Below, piece after piece: positions 35,206 to 45,055 of a stretch of 64,000 bases of DNA. Each line of letters begins with the position of its first letter. Position 1 is the first letter of the stretch. The DNA lies in contig NZ_JAEKPD010000014.1 in the NCBI RefSeq assembly GCF_016412875.1, positions 85,734 to 149,733 on the forward strand, written 5' to 3'. Origin of the DNA: Palleronia pontilimi. GTDB taxonomy: Bacteria; Pseudomonadota; Alphaproteobacteria; Rhodobacterales; Rhodobacteraceae. The translations under genes were made by a program, and so were the position numbers. The notes under the pieces are model-generated. The model did no database searches. It saw only the letters and a list, made by a program, of their open reading frames with translations, and was not told the origin of the DNA.

Positions 35206-36981
35206 TTAGTTCAAGCCGCTTTGCCCAATAAAGCGTGATGGGACATTCTTCCAATGAGCTTCGTCGGAAAGAACCAGAAGGTACTGTTTGGCGCGAGTTA
35301 CTCCCACATAGAATAGTCTTTGCGCTTCGGCGACCTTTATAGGATCATCGGTTATCGCAAAGAAAGGAATGTGCCCGTCATTCGCGTTGATGATCGCAAC
35401 TGCTTCGAATTCCCTGCCTTTGGCAGAGTGCATGGTGATGAGCTTGATGGCGCGGTCAGGGTTGGCGAAGAGACCCAAATCGGCGATGACCATGTTGTCT
35501 ATATCAACGGTCTTCTCCATGTCGGCCCTCATATCAGCAACAGAACTGACCAAGGCTTCGGCGGCGGATGGCGTGATCCATTCGTCGCGCATTAATATTT
35601 CCCCGATGGCCACGCTGCTGGCTTCCAGCCACGCTAGGGCGCCCTCACGGAGCGCTGCCAGTCTCTTGGCTTCCATGATCAGCCCCAGAGAGGTACGTCG
35701 TCCGTCATAAGTGAAGATGTCAAAGCGCGTCTGACCCATCACTTCGCTGATCATTCGGAAGAGAGCCTTCTCCACGCCTGACGGATCAAACAGAGCGCCT
35801 TGCTGTATGCATGCGCCTAACTCCTCTGCAAGCCGCGCATAGAGCCGAGAGCGCTTGTATGGTCGCGCCCCTGGTCCAAAGACAGGCACGCCTAAATCCC
35901 GCAAGTGCCGTGCGACAGGCACAAGATGCGACCACCACGGTGCAAGCACCGCCGCTTTACCGTAAGGGATGCCCAGAGTTTCCAAAGCGGGCAAGAAGTA
36001 GTCTTCCACGCCTGCCTTGGGGTTATCGACGTGTTGATACTGCACAATGCCTTTACGCTCTGCCGCAGATCCTCTGGCATTCATCACGGGCATACGCGGA
36101 ATGAGAGTCTGTGCGGGCTTTATAATCTCAGGGGCACAACGAAAATTCCCGCTCAAGGCATGGGTGCGGTCGGCCTTGATTTGATCGCAGAACCGATTGC
36201 CCAGAGCGCTATCCGCGCCTGCAAACCCATTGATGGATTGATGCTCGTCACCGACCAAGAAGAAATGCGTGTGCAGATGTCGACGTAAGAGTGCGAGGAT
36301 CGCGATCTGCACGTCTGTCGTATCTTGGAATTCATCCACGAGAAGCCACGCGAAGCGACAAGCAATACCTCTAGCGACGAAGGGATGCTCTTTGAGTATG
36401 AGGAAGGAATAATAGAGGATCATCGCAAAATCGAGATAGCCTCGACCACGTACAAATTTCCAATATCGCGCGGCGGTCTGTGGCGTGACGATCCCGCTTT
36501 CAATGCCTGTGCCTGCGGGATGCCCTTTGGTGGTGTGGCGCAAAGAAGCATAATCATCGAAAGTAGAGCGCTGAATCGATCTGCCGAACTCATCTTCGAC
36601 AGATAGAACGATCTCTTCAAAGTCGCGCATCTGTTGCGTGAGAATAGAAAAGCCTTTTGGGACTTCTGGATGCATCCAGCCATAGGGGCGCAAGATGAAG
36701 TTCAGACAGAAGCTATGGATTGTGGAAATCTCACAGCGCTCAATCAATCGATTGGTGCCGACACGCTTAATCCTTGCTTCGATCTCATTGACGGCGGCAT
36801 TGGTGTAGGTAATGCACCCAATCGATAGCGGTGTCTCTTCGACGCTTTCTGCAAGCTTCAACAGTTTGGCGATGATCACACGTGTCTTGCCACTGCCGGG
36901 GCATGCCGAGAGAGCCGTATCACTTGGATGGTCTACGGCGCGTCTTTGTTCGTCGGTCAGCGCAATCATACTTGTAGCCAC
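35206..36981 (-). CDS. gajB: UvrD/Rep-type helicase, GajB-like (Gabija)
   Basis: A 591-residue superfamily 1 helicase. Motif I is SACPGSGKTRVI (about 26-37), motif II LLVDEFQDTTDVQI, motif III HFFLVGDEHQSINGF, motif V LITMHSAKGREFEAVAII and motif VI RLFYVGVTRAKQYL. It follows the OLD-family ATPase/nuclease gene with a 16-bp overlap, the gene pair that defines Gabija anti-phage defence. GajB senses DNA termini and activates GajA, by published work on other Gabija systems. It is somewhat longer than the roughly 500 residues I recall for GajB. Confidence 0.85.
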   Translation of the reverse strand: MATSMIALTDEQRRAVDHPSDTALSACPGSGKTRVIIAKLLKLAESVEETPLSIGCITYTNAAVNEIEARIKRVGTNRLIERCEISTIHSFCLNFILRPYGWMHPEVPKGFSILTQQMRDFEEIVLSVEDEFGRSIQRSTFDDYASLRHTTKGHPAGTGIESGIVTPQTAARYWKFVRGRGYLDFAMILYYSFLILKEHPFVARGIACRFAWLLVDEFQDTTDVQIAILALLRRHLHTHFFLVGDEHQSINGFAGADSALGNRFCDQIKADRTHALSGNFRCAPEIIKPAQTLIPRMPVMNARGSAAERKGIVQYQHVDNPKAGVEDYFLPALETLGIPYGKAAVLAPWWSHLVPVARHLRDLGVPVFGPGARPYKRSRLYARLAEELGACIQQGALFDPSGVEKALFRMISEVMGQTRFDIFTYDGRRTSLGLIMEAKRLAALREGALAWLEASSVAIGEILMRDEWITPSAAEALVSSVADMRADMEKTVDIDNMVIADLGLFANPDRAIKLITMHSAKGREFEAVAIINANDGHIPFFAITDDPIKVAEAQRLFYVGVTRAKQYLLVLSDEAHWKNVPSRFIGQSGLN

Positions 36982-38765
36982 TCAATGGCATCATTGATGT
37001 AACCGGGAAGCTCAGTGCATTCATTGGCAAAGCGAGAAGCGACTTGCGCGAAGCGGGCTTTGCCGAAACGCTTAGCTGTGTTCAGTACCTTGTCCCGACA
37101 CTCTTCCAACAGCTCTGCCTCGCGTTCATCCACAATGAAGTCATCGAGTTCATCCCGTGCGGCTTCCAGATCGGCGGTGATGTTGGGGGCTCCTAATGTG
37201 CGGCACGTCTCGATGAACATGTTTAAGGTCTCAAGGCAGACCAATTCTCTCTCGAAAGTCGTTTCACCAAGGAAGACATGAACGAAGTCGCTGTTGAGGG
37301 CCGTAAGCGCATGACCATCGAGGGGGTCCACATCATCATCCGCATCTGAGGGTTTGAGATCGGCATCGGCAACGATAGCGCATTTCTTCTCTAGGCCTCC
37401 CGCGCGGAAGAGCTTGGAATAGACCTCAAAATGCACGCCATAGATCGACGTGATCGAGATGCCCAGGCGTTCTAGATTGATGCCCAAAACCGCCTCCGCC
37501 AATGCAGGAATGAGAAACAACTCTGCTGGACCTTCGACCAACATCACTTTTCGGGCAAAAAGCAAGTTGTTTTTGGTGGCATCCAGATATCTCTCAAGAT
37601 CAGCGATATCGTTTGCGTCCAGCGTCGGTGTCTTGGACAGCGTGGATGCGGCGATGCTGGCATCAGCGCGACGGGTCAGAGAGATGAAGGTTGCGAATGG
37701 CGCTTGCGAGGTGACTTGGGTCGAGTGACTGCTCAAAATCACTTGGACTTTGGTTTGTTCCAAAGCGATCAGAAGAGAGGCTTGCAACTGCGGATGCAAA
37801 TGTGCCTCCGGCTCTTCAATCAAAAGGAGCTGTCCTGCAGTCGTAGCTTTAGAAATGCGTCGTTTGAGATATTCGATCAGGATTGCGATGTAGAGAATGT
37901 TGTTCATCCCCAATCCATTGCGAGATGGCTCGAAACTTTGAAGGACATGATCAGAGAGAAGAATTTTCAGGTTACGGATGATCGCCTGAAACGTCGCGGC
38001 GGAAAGTCCCAACGTCGCGCCCATCTCGAAGGCTGGTCCCGAGACCGCCTTGAATGAGCTGTCAATGGCTTGGGCGATTTCGGCAATGGTCTTCGAAGCT
38101 TCGATCTCGGCATTCGCATCGGTTAGGATTGCCACCAAGGCCTCTTGCTCGGCATCGGGCACATCAAACGCTTCGATTAAACGAACTAGGGGTGAGTGAT
38201 GTGGCTGGCGCAAATCGGCTTCCACATCCCGCAAAGCGGGCAGATTGACGACAAGATAAGATGATAGATCACCAAAGCGGACGGTCTCGCCGATACTGTC
38301 CATATCCCATGTGATTTCTGTTAGATCGACAGTCGCATCACCTCCACGCAGCTCCCAAGTGTAATCGTCAAGCGTCAGCTCGCCTGGAACGATCTCTCCA
38401 AGGGCTAGCTTTTCTCGAATGGCGGGCCGTGGTCGAAAGCGGAAAAAAACACGAGCTCGATCGGCTTCAAGTTTCCACTGACACACTAAGGCTTCTTCAT
38501 TGACGATGCCTTCGAAGTCTGTGAGCTCGATGCCGATCAAAACTTGACTTGGGTGAGAGATGTCTACCGACGCATGAATATCCTCTCGAATTAACGAGCG
38601 AAAGACTGACGGAAGGTTGACATCCACACAAATCTGAATCGCTCTGAAGAGCGCCGTTTTGCCGGTATTGTTCTCGCCGATGATGCACGTGATGTCGTTC
38701 TCAAGAGTTATATCTAGAGATTTAAAGCTACGAAAATTCTGAATTACGATGCGGGAAATCTTCAT
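36966..38765 (-). CDS. gajA: OLD-family ATPase/TOPRIM nuclease, GajA-like (Gabija)
   Basis: A 599-residue ABC-type ATPase plus TOPRIM protein. Seen: MKISRIVIQNFRSFKSLDIT and Walker A IIGENNTGKTALF (about 29-41), LLLIEEPEAHLHPQLQ with the D-loop region, VILSSHSTQV, then the TOPRIM part VMLVEGPAELFLIPALAEAV (acidic Glu) and CAIVADADLKPSD (DxD). GajA nicks or cuts DNA when phage replication drains nucleotides. It precedes and overlaps gajB, as expected for an operon. Length agrees with known GajA proteins of about 580 residues. Confidence 0.87.
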   Translation of the reverse strand: MKISRIVIQNFRSFKSLDITLENDITCIIGENNTGKTALFRAIQICVDVNLPSVFRSLIREDIHASVDISHPSQVLIGIELTDFEGIVNEEALVCQWKLEADRARVFFRFRPRPAIREKLALGEIVPGELTLDDYTWELRGGDATVDLTEITWDMDSIGETVRFGDLSSYLVVNLPALRDVEADLRQPHHSPLVRLIEAFDVPDAEQEALVAILTDANAEIEASKTIAEIAQAIDSSFKAVSGPAFEMGATLGLSAATFQAIIRNLKILLSDHVLQSFEPSRNGLGMNNILYIAILIEYLKRRISKATTAGQLLLIEEPEAHLHPQLQASLLIALEQTKVQVILSSHSTQVTSQAPFATFISLTRRADASIAASTLSKTPTLDANDIADLERYLDATKNNLLFARKVMLVEGPAELFLIPALAEAVLGINLERLGISITSIYGVHFEVYSKLFRAGGLEKKCAIVADADLKPSDADDDVDPLDGHALTALNSDFVHVFLGETTFERELVCLETLNMFIETCRTLGAPNITADLEAARDELDDFIVDEREAELLEECRDKVLNTAKRFGKARFAQVASRFANECTELPGYINDAIEWLQV

Positions 38766-39064
38766 AAGTGTCTTTCAATTTTGAGCGCAAGAAGAGCGTT
38801 TTTATGCAACAATGGCAAGCATTTGTATTTTGATGCGAGGACCGAACGCCGTCCTAACGATTCAGTTAAGTTTGCACACGAAAGACGAGCCCCAGCATTG
38901 GCTTAAAAGGAGCAAGCGTTGATTCGGAACCAATGGCTACTTTTCAGATTGCATTGCTGAGATGGGGTACATGCAGAGAAAGTCCGGTTTCCGCCCTTTC
39001 CTCGGGGAAGCTACCCGGCCCAAAGCCGTCATTCGTGGAACTACAGGGAGACACCGCTCTCAGC
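38766..39064. other. region upstream of gajA
   Basis: About 300 bp that should contain the leftward Gabija promoter. A plus-strand frame (38933-39232) overlaps it but also covers the 3' end of the gene at 39065, so I treat it as a shadow. Confidence 0.45.
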
Positions 39065-39655
39065 TTACTTTGCATTGCAGTGGGAAACAGATTCCTGAAG
39101 AACATCGCTGAGTTGGTCCCGATCTTGTGTATTAACCAGCAACAACTCCGGGCTGGAGCGAATGGTCATGTGGAGTTGACCATCGCACTGATAGAGAATT
39201 CGGTAGGTGCCGGCAGAAGAAAAGTCTATTGACCCTATAAAGTCGGTTAGCGAGCGATCCGAAAATTCGTTCTTCAAAAAATTCTGCAATTCTGCACTTA
39301 AAGCTCGTTGGTAGGAGCTGGATGAAGAGTTAAGGGAAAAATGCACTACAGTTTCCGGTAGGGAAGAACGCGTCGAACGCTCCACCGTCAAAGACCCCGG
39401 CGCGATAGCACTCATGTTGTAAAAGTAGATCGCTTCTCGGATTTTTCCGCCATCACCGCATGGTAACCGGCCGGGAAACTTTAGCTTTAGCACACAAGCC
39501 TCAGCGTGAGCAGATACCGTCCGATTATCCTCGTAGCCATCGAATCGAAATTCCTGGACTAACTCGAATAGGGCCGATTTCTCATCAGGGGAAGATTGTG
39601 CGAACGATGCTGTGAAGAAAAGCAAGGTAGCAGCTAAGATATAGGAGTTAGGCAC
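39065..39655 (-). CDS. exported hypothetical protein
   Basis: A 196-residue protein with a signal peptide (PNSYILAATLLFFTASFAQS) and three or four cysteines in the mature part (ACVLKLKFPGRLPCGDG, LYQCDGQLHM), suggesting a periplasmic disulfide protein. I do not recognise the family. I chose the GTG at 39655 because CGGAG lies six bases upstream; the frame is open to a TTG at 39703. It lies upstream of, and in the same direction as, gajA, 300 bp away, so any link to defence is only positional. Confidence 0.65.
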   Translation of the reverse strand: MPNSYILAATLLFFTASFAQSSPDEKSALFELVQEFRFDGYEDNRTVSAHAEACVLKLKFPGRLPCGDGGKIREAIYFYNMSAIAPGSLTVERSTRSSLPETVVHFSLNSSSSSYQRALSAELQNFLKNEFSDRSLTDFIGSIDFSSAGTYRILYQCDGQLHMTIRSSPELLLVNTQDRDQLSDVLQESVSHCNAK

Positions 39656-40422
39656 AAGTTGCTCCGATGCGGCTTGCCTCCATAAGGTGATGGTGCGGAT
39701 CAACAGTCAACCAGAGAGTCTTGGCAGCTTTCGGATCAATCGACTCAACTTTGTAAATGCAGCGAATGTCCGAGATCCGGCTTGGTGACTGGGGTCGCGC
39801 ACCAGCAGCGAACGACCGCTTCCCGCCCTCCGTGTAGTACACGGGTGCAACAGTTTCGGTCGTCGATTGCTCTTGATGGGCACTTGCAGCTCTCGTTGTA
39901 GACCATCCAACAAACTATGATTCCGACAGTTGCAGTGCTCCAGCACGATTGGTCCTAGGGGTGATGCAAAGCCTAGTTTTTGGCCGGACAACGCAGCACC
40001 AGAATACACGCAAAAACTAGCCATAGAGATTCTGTGACCCCAGCGTTAGTGCCGGGATCGCCTTGAGCGATAGACAGAGTTGGAGATCGACGGGCTCGCG
40101 CCCCCTCACCCCAACCCTGACAGTTTCCAAATCCTGTTGATCCGCCTGCCATCCCGGCAGGTCCGAGAAAACCGGCAAGCGCCGCCTGTGGCGTCGGTTC
40201 CGGTCGAGAATTCCGGTTCCTCCCACGCGCAGGCGCGCGGTTCCCTCCCAAATTCACGCCCTCCACCCGGTTGTCACGGCCCCGCCGGGCCGCAGGACGG
40301 GCTTTGCCCTTACCTGCTCTGCCCTTCGGAATGCATGGGCATTCCAAAGACCAGAACAGGAAGGCCCGCCCATTGGCGGAAAGGGAAGCAGACCCGGACC
40401 GCGCATGCGAGGAGGGTCACAA
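39656..40422. other. non-coding or decayed region upstream of the ArdC gene
   Basis: About 770 bp. Two leftward frames (39648-39842 and 39707-40024) contain short gene-like pieces such as SDIRCIYKVESIDPKAAKTL, possibly one small gene split by a frameshift, but I cannot assign it. The right half is GC-rich leader sequence of the ArdC gene and contains the inverted repeat at 40328-40345. Confidence 0.45.
40328..40345. promoter_or_regulatory. inverted repeat upstream of the ArdC gene
   Basis: GGAATGC-ATGG-GCATTCC, a perfect 7-bp inverted repeat with a 4-base spacer, about 80 bp before the ArdC start. It could be an operator or a leader hairpin; no regulator can be assigned. Confidence 0.45.
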
Positions 40423-41307
40423 ATGACCGCAGAGAAGTTTGACGTTTATTCCCATGTCACCAACCAGATCATCACGCAGATCGAGGCGGGAACGCCGCCT
40501 TGGCGCAAGCCGTGGACCGGTAGCGGTGCATCGATCAGCTTGCCGGAACGGTTCAACGGCGAGGCTTATCGAGGCATCAACATCCTGATGCTTTGGGCGA
40601 CGGCGATGGCCAAGGACTACTGCTCAGCCCGCTGGATGACGTTTAATCAGGCCAAGCAGCTTGGGGGCCATGTCCGCAAGGGCGAGAGATCCGCCACCGT
40701 GGTGAAATACGGCACCGTCGAGCGCGAGGACGAGACCGGCGAGGAACGGCAAATCCCGTACGCGAGGGCCTACAGGGTGTTCAATTCCGACCAGATCGAG
40801 GGACTGCCCGCCGAGTTCTACATCCTGCCCGATCCGCCCCGTGATCTTGGCACGGTGGCCGACCCCGCGCTGGAGGCGTTCTTTGCCGCGACCGGCGCGC
40901 AGATCGACGTGACCGAGGAGCCGCGCGCCTATTATTACATCAAGACCGACTGCATCCACATGCCGCCGATTGGCACGTTTCATCGGGCTGCCGGATATTA
41001 CGGCACCTTGGCGCATGAGTTGACGCACTGGACAGGGGCGACGGAGCGCCTGGACCGTCTGGGCCGGTTCAATGACCGCAAGGCCTATGCCTTCGAGGAG
41101 CTGGTCGCCGAGATCGGCAACTGCATGCTCTGCGCACAGATCGGGGTGGAGCCCGAGTTCGACCAGAGCGCGGCCTATGTCGAAGGATGGCTTGAGGCGA
41201 TGAAGGAAGACAGCCGCGCGATCTTCCGCGCCGCGTCTGAGGCGCAGAAGGCCGTGGATTACATCATGGATCGAACCGCGCAGGCCGAACGGATGGCAGC
41301 CGAGTAA
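40423..41307 (+). CDS. ArdC-like antirestriction protein (DUF1738, zincin-like)
   Basis: A 294-residue protein of the ArdC class. The N-terminal ssDNA-binding domain has QIEAGTPPWRKPWTGSG, FNGEAYRGINILML and SARWMTFNQAKQLGGHVRKG; the C-terminal domain has the metallopeptidase motif AHELTHWTGATERLDR (HExxH). ArdC proteins protect incoming conjugative DNA from restriction. GGAGGG precedes the ATG at 40423; the ORF also opens at 40405. Its presence fits a mobilisable island. A strong terminator follows at 41332. Confidence 0.92.
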   Translation: MTAEKFDVYSHVTNQIITQIEAGTPPWRKPWTGSGASISLPERFNGEAYRGINILMLWATAMAKDYCSARWMTFNQAKQLGGHVRKGERSATVVKYGTVEREDETGEERQIPYARAYRVFNSDQIEGLPAEFYILPDPPRDLGTVADPALEAFFAATGAQIDVTEEPRAYYYIKTDCIHMPPIGTFHRAAGYYGTLAHELTHWTGATERLDRLGRFNDRKAYAFEELVAEIGNCMLCAQIGVEPEFDQSAAYVEGWLEAMKEDSRAIFRAASEAQKAVDYIMDRTAQAERMAAE

Positions 41308-41331
41308 CAGCCCGCACCGCCGCAATGAGTG

Positions 41332-41362
41332 AGGCCCCCGCCTGCTGACGGGGGCCTTTTTG
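41332..41362 (+). terminator. rho-independent terminator of the ArdC gene
   Basis: AGGCCCCCG and CGGGGGCCT form a perfect 9-bp stem with an 8-base loop, followed by TTTTTG. It begins 25 bp after the ArdC stop. Confidence 0.9.
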
Positions 41363-41753
41363 CGTTGTGGCGTGATCGAGGTAGTGGACGGTTTCAGGGT
41401 GACTTGTTGGCGGGCAACCTGAAGGCAACCCGCTAACAGGCCCGGCGCTTCGCGCGGACGGGCTTGAATGACCGAAAGCGGTCGCTCAAGGAGCGCGCAG
41501 CGAAGGTGTCGGTAGAGCCCACAGCGGACGTGTTGAACTCGTGCTGCACGCGCTCGCAGCGTACGAAATGCTGCATGAGTGAAGTGTTCGGTGCTGCCGT
41601 GTGGCGGCAAGACCGGCCATTCATGCAGGCCGCAGCAAGGATTAGTGATCGGACTCATAGATTGCTGATGAAGCTGCCGTTTGATTGCGTAACAGGCTAG
41701 GCTCGGTATCGTTGTATCAGCGGTGTTGAAACGTAACAGAGGCGAGACCTTCC
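41363..41753. other. intergenic stretch without a recognisable gene
   Basis: About 390 bp. Two short frames (41464-41700 plus, 41433-41624 minus) are open, but no family or start signal supports them. Confidence 0.5.
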
Positions 41754-42212
41754 ATGCCAATGCCATGGACATATCGGCACGCTTCTAAGGAGTGGCGGGC
41801 TTTTCTCGATGATGTAAAGAAGCGCATGTCGCTCGAGTCGAACAACATGGCTTATACAGCCGTGGACGCCGTTCTTCAGGTTTTTCGGCGTCGGTTGACC
41901 GCACAGCAAGGTCTGGAATTCGCGGCTGTTTTGCCAAGCGTCCTTCGTGCGATTTTCGTTGATGGCTGGGATGTTACCAAAGATCCAGTACCTTTTTCTG
42001 AGCGTTCCGAGTTGCTTACAGAAGTGAAACAGATACGTGTGAACCACAATCTCACGCCGGATAATGCGATTGAAGCAACTGCTTGGGCGATCCGGCGCTG
42101 CACCAACAGTAGAGATTTTGAACGCGTGCTGCAGAAGATGCCGGACGGAGCCGTCGCATTTTGGCAAGTCGACGCAGATGATCCGGCGGAACTGGAACAG
42201 CGGATCGTTTAG
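41754..42212 (+). CDS. DUF2267-domain protein
   Basis: A 152-residue cytoplasmic protein. The first half fits DUF2267: WRAFLDDVKKRM, AYTAVDAVLQVFRRRLTAQQ, FAAVLPSVLRAIFVDGWD. Members are helical proteins without a defined activity, often near stress genes. The C-terminal half (ATAWAIRRCTNSRDFERVL) is not familiar. It is a single gene with no clear operon partner. Confidence 0.7.
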   Translation: MPMPWTYRHASKEWRAFLDDVKKRMSLESNNMAYTAVDAVLQVFRRRLTAQQGLEFAAVLPSVLRAIFVDGWDVTKDPVPFSERSELLTEVKQIRVNHNLTPDNAIEATAWAIRRCTNSRDFERVLQKMPDGAVAFWQVDADDPAELEQRIV

Positions 42213-42653
42213 CTGCAGTACCGCATTCGACACTTTGGGCTCATTTTCGCCGTCGGAGAAAACACGGCATCTTGCTGGCAGGCCGGTCGCGGTCAGACGA
42301 GGACTGCCGAAAGGGGAAATCGACCGCTACAGCAAATTCCGCCTTGCATAGTCGCAAAGCGAACGTCGGTCGATTTCCCAGCGCCTTACGAATGTCTTGG
42401 GGCATGGACCCCTCGCACAAGAAGCGAAAGAGCGATCTGGTTGGGCGATACCCCACGTGCGGCGTTTTGCTTCACAGATTGCGTCATGACAGGTGATCGA
42501 CAGCGCAACAGCCATGGACCACATTTTGATCCAAGCTTCTTCCTTATCTAAATCTAACTCGCGGGTTTTCTGCGGAGACCTTATTGCGATTGTTGCGAAG
42601 CAGCCTGAAAGACAGTCTTTATCTGTTCCCATCCTCACACGCACTCCACTTGG
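42213..42653. other. intergenic stretch without a recognisable gene
   Basis: About 440 bp between the DUF2267 gene and the ligase gene. Several short overlapping frames exist on both strands; none is supported. Confidence 0.5.
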
Positions 42654-44072
42654 TCAAATCATGTTACGAGCACCGGCACTTTTCAGTGGCACGACCTCAT
42701 GGAACTTGCCGCTTGGGGTGAATGCGGGGGGCGCGTCACTGGCCGCCACCGACACATCGGTCAAGCCGTTGTCGTGAAACACTCGTTGCACCGCGGCGAT
42801 CACGTCATCAAACACCCGCTTTTCCGACACGCCTTCGGCGAGCTGGATGCGCACTTCAAAGCCTTTCTCACCAGTCTGGACCAGTTGGACACGTCGCGCC
42901 TGGTCGTGATCGAGATCGAAGACGAGCGGCGACAGCGTCACCTCGCCGACCCGCACCAGGGTCGCCTGCCGTCCTTCCACATCGAAGCTGCGAAACGGCG
43001 AGCCGCATGGGCAGGCGTCGGTGTGGAACCGGACGCAGTCGCCAAGATCGTAGCGGATGAAGGGTTGCGCCTCGTTGGCGAGGACCGTCAGGAGCACGGT
43101 GTCTGACAAGGTGCCGTCGGGAACCGGCCGCATCGCCTCGTCGACCGCTTCGAGGATGACCCAGTCCTCGTTCAGATGCTTGCGCCCGTGGCTGCACGTG
43201 AACGAAAGCGCCAGGCATTCGGTGCAGCCGTAGAAATCGGCAATCCCGTACTCCAAAGAGGGAAAGGCATGCAGGGCGCGCGCCTGAAGGTCGCTCGTGA
43301 GGGTCTCGCCTCCCGTACTGAAGAGCGCGGGCTCGATCCTGAGCCGCCCGGCCTCCTTTTCCCGGACGAGGATGCTCAGCATGCTGGGATAGGTGACGAT
43401 CCATGCGACGTCCGGGATGGCATTCACGGTCTCCACGAGCCGGTTGATCGGCTGCTCGGCCTCAACGAAGGTCAGACCGAGGCCCTTGGCCAACCGAGGA
43501 TTCACGCTCTGTACCAGCTTGTTGAAGCCGTTCCCCGCGAAATGACCGTTTCCGCCGGTGATCGTCACCCGCACCCCGCGCTTGCGCAGGTCGCGGATCA
43601 TCGCCCAGTGGTAGCGCTCGAACCGCGCCATCATGATGCCGAAGTAATACTCCACAAATGCCGAGGGCAGGACGATGACCGCGGGTTCACCCGATGTGCC
43701 CGAGGTCTGGAAAACGGCGACATCGCCGACCGGCACGCCGACATTATCCATATCGCTCAGATGCGCGCGGGCCTTTTCAAGCGAAGGCGACCGGATCGTC
43801 AGCCAGTCATCGAACCCGTCCATGAGATCGGGTTTACGGGTGACCGGCAGATCCGTGAGGTCGATCTTGCCCGACGTGGGCAGATCGGCGTAGAGCCTAC
43901 GGAACAGGGGCGAGTCGCGCCGCGCCTTCTCCACCAGACGCCGCAGGCGGCTGATCTGCCGGGCTTCGATCCGCCTGCGTCCGCCCCAATGCGTCCAAAG
44001 CCCGTCGGCCGCGTAGGTGAACGCTTTGAACAGGCTGATCTGCATGGTTTCTGGCACGGCTGCTCCTGTCAT
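42654..44072 (-). CDS. phenylacetate-CoA ligase-like AMP-forming enzyme
   Basis: A 472-residue adenylate-forming protein of the PaaK/CapK group. The nucleotide loop is FQTSGTSGEPAVIVLP; further motifs are DFYGCTECLALS and FIRYDLGDCVRFH, with a CPCG pair (DACPCGSPFRS) as in PaaK-like proteins. It probably activates a carboxylic acid as acyl-AMP; the substrate is unknown. The ATG at 44072 overlaps the stop of the sulfurtransferase gene (ATGA), which fixes the start and shows translational coupling. The pair with a sulfurtransferase suggests acyl activation followed by sulfur transfer, an inference. Confidence 0.82.
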   Translation of the reverse strand: MTGAAVPETMQISLFKAFTYAADGLWTHWGGRRRIEARQISRLRRLVEKARRDSPLFRRLYADLPTSGKIDLTDLPVTRKPDLMDGFDDWLTIRSPSLEKARAHLSDMDNVGVPVGDVAVFQTSGTSGEPAVIVLPSAFVEYYFGIMMARFERYHWAMIRDLRKRGVRVTITGGNGHFAGNGFNKLVQSVNPRLAKGLGLTFVEAEQPINRLVETVNAIPDVAWIVTYPSMLSILVREKEAGRLRIEPALFSTGGETLTSDLQARALHAFPSLEYGIADFYGCTECLALSFTCSHGRKHLNEDWVILEAVDEAMRPVPDGTLSDTVLLTVLANEAQPFIRYDLGDCVRFHTDACPCGSPFRSFDVEGRQATLVRVGEVTLSPLVFDLDHDQARRVQLVQTGEKGFEVRIQLAEGVSEKRVFDDVIAAVQRVFHDNGLTDVSVAASDAPPAFTPSGKFHEVVPLKSAGARNMI

Positions 44073-44923
44073 GTCCCGTCGGGTGATGTCGGCGTCATAG
44101 GATTGTTGGGATTTGCGGCCCATTCCTGCAGTGAGGCCGTGTAGACCGCCACATTCTTGAAGCCGAGGCGCGTCAAAGCGAAGGCCTCCGACGAGGCCGC
44201 GATTCCACCTCCGCAATAGGTGATGAGCCGCTGGTCGCAGTCGATGTCATGCATTGCCGCGAGATCCGCGAGCGGCTGGTAGCGACCGGTTTCGTCGATC
44301 AGATCCAGCGCGGAGATATTGATGGCAGACGGGATGTGCCCGGCGCGGCCGACGTAAAGAGCGATCTCTCCACGATAGCTCTCGGCGGGCAAAGTGTCGA
44401 TTAGTTGCACCTTGGGGCTGTTAATCGCGCCGCGCACCTCGTCCTCGTTGGCGATGAGCTCCGGCTTGGGACGCGGCGTCAGATTGCGAGGCGGATACGT
44501 GGCAGGTTCGGTCGAGATCGGTCGGCCTTCGGTTTTCCAGGCGTTGAAGCCCCCATCGAGTATGGCGGCACGATCAAATCCGACCCACCGCAGCATCCAC
44601 CAAATCCGTGCCGCCCAGGCGGAGACCATGGAATCGTAGAGCACCACGCGCGATCCGTCGCCAACGCCGAGCCGGCCCGTCGCGGCGCAAAACGCTGCCG
44701 GGCTTGGCGGCGCAAACTCGATCGGGCTGGACTGGTCCGAGAGGTTGCCCTTCAGATCGGCAAACCCGGCTGTCGGAATGTGCCCGAGGAGGTAATCTTC
44801 AAAGCCACTGCGATTCGCAAACCCCTCCGGCGTCTCCTCGGTGTGTACACTGCAGTCGAGCACCACAAGATAGGGATCGCCGAGATGGCTGCTCAGCCAT
44901 TCAGTCGAAATGAGCATGTCCAT
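44069..44923 (-). CDS. sulfurtransferase, two-rhodanese-domain type
   Basis: A thiosulfate or mercaptopyruvate sulfurtransferase of about 284 residues with two rhodanese domains. Seen: STEWLSSHLGDPYLVVLDCS, GHIPTAGFADL, AARIWWMLRWVGFDRAAILD with DGGFNAW, and the active-site loop ITYCGGGIAASSEAFAL (Cys in CGGGIA). The frame is open to an ATG at 44995, so the start is uncertain between 44995 and 44923; the latter fits family N-termini. It transfers sulfur from a donor to a thiophilic acceptor and is coupled to the ligase gene. Confidence 0.87.
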   Translation of the reverse strand: MDMLISTEWLSSHLGDPYLVVLDCSVHTEETPEGFANRSGFEDYLLGHIPTAGFADLKGNLSDQSSPIEFAPPSPAAFCAATGRLGVGDGSRVVLYDSMVSAWAARIWWMLRWVGFDRAAILDGGFNAWKTEGRPISTEPATYPPRNLTPRPKPELIANEDEVRGAINSPKVQLIDTLPAESYRGEIALYVGRAGHIPSAINISALDLIDETGRYQPLADLAAMHDIDCDQRLITYCGGGIAASSEAFALTRLGFKNVAVYTASLQEWAANPNNPMTPTSPDGT

Positions 44924-45055
44924 TTTCGGAGGATATACCTCGGGATAATCGCCCACGTTGATGAACATCAATCCTTTGCAATCCGGCCAGATCATTTACC
45001 CCGGCATGTGCCAAGATGGGCCGGAATTATGGCGAACGCCCGCGCTGGCTCCTAT

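Noticed and set aside
36966..38765. OLD-family gene as a lone phage-type OLD exonuclease
   Set aside because: The overlapping UvrD-like helicase gene makes the Gabija pair the better explanation.
43176..44144. Plus-strand 322-residue frame
   Set aside because: It is antisense to the ligase gene, which has clear motifs and a coupled start.
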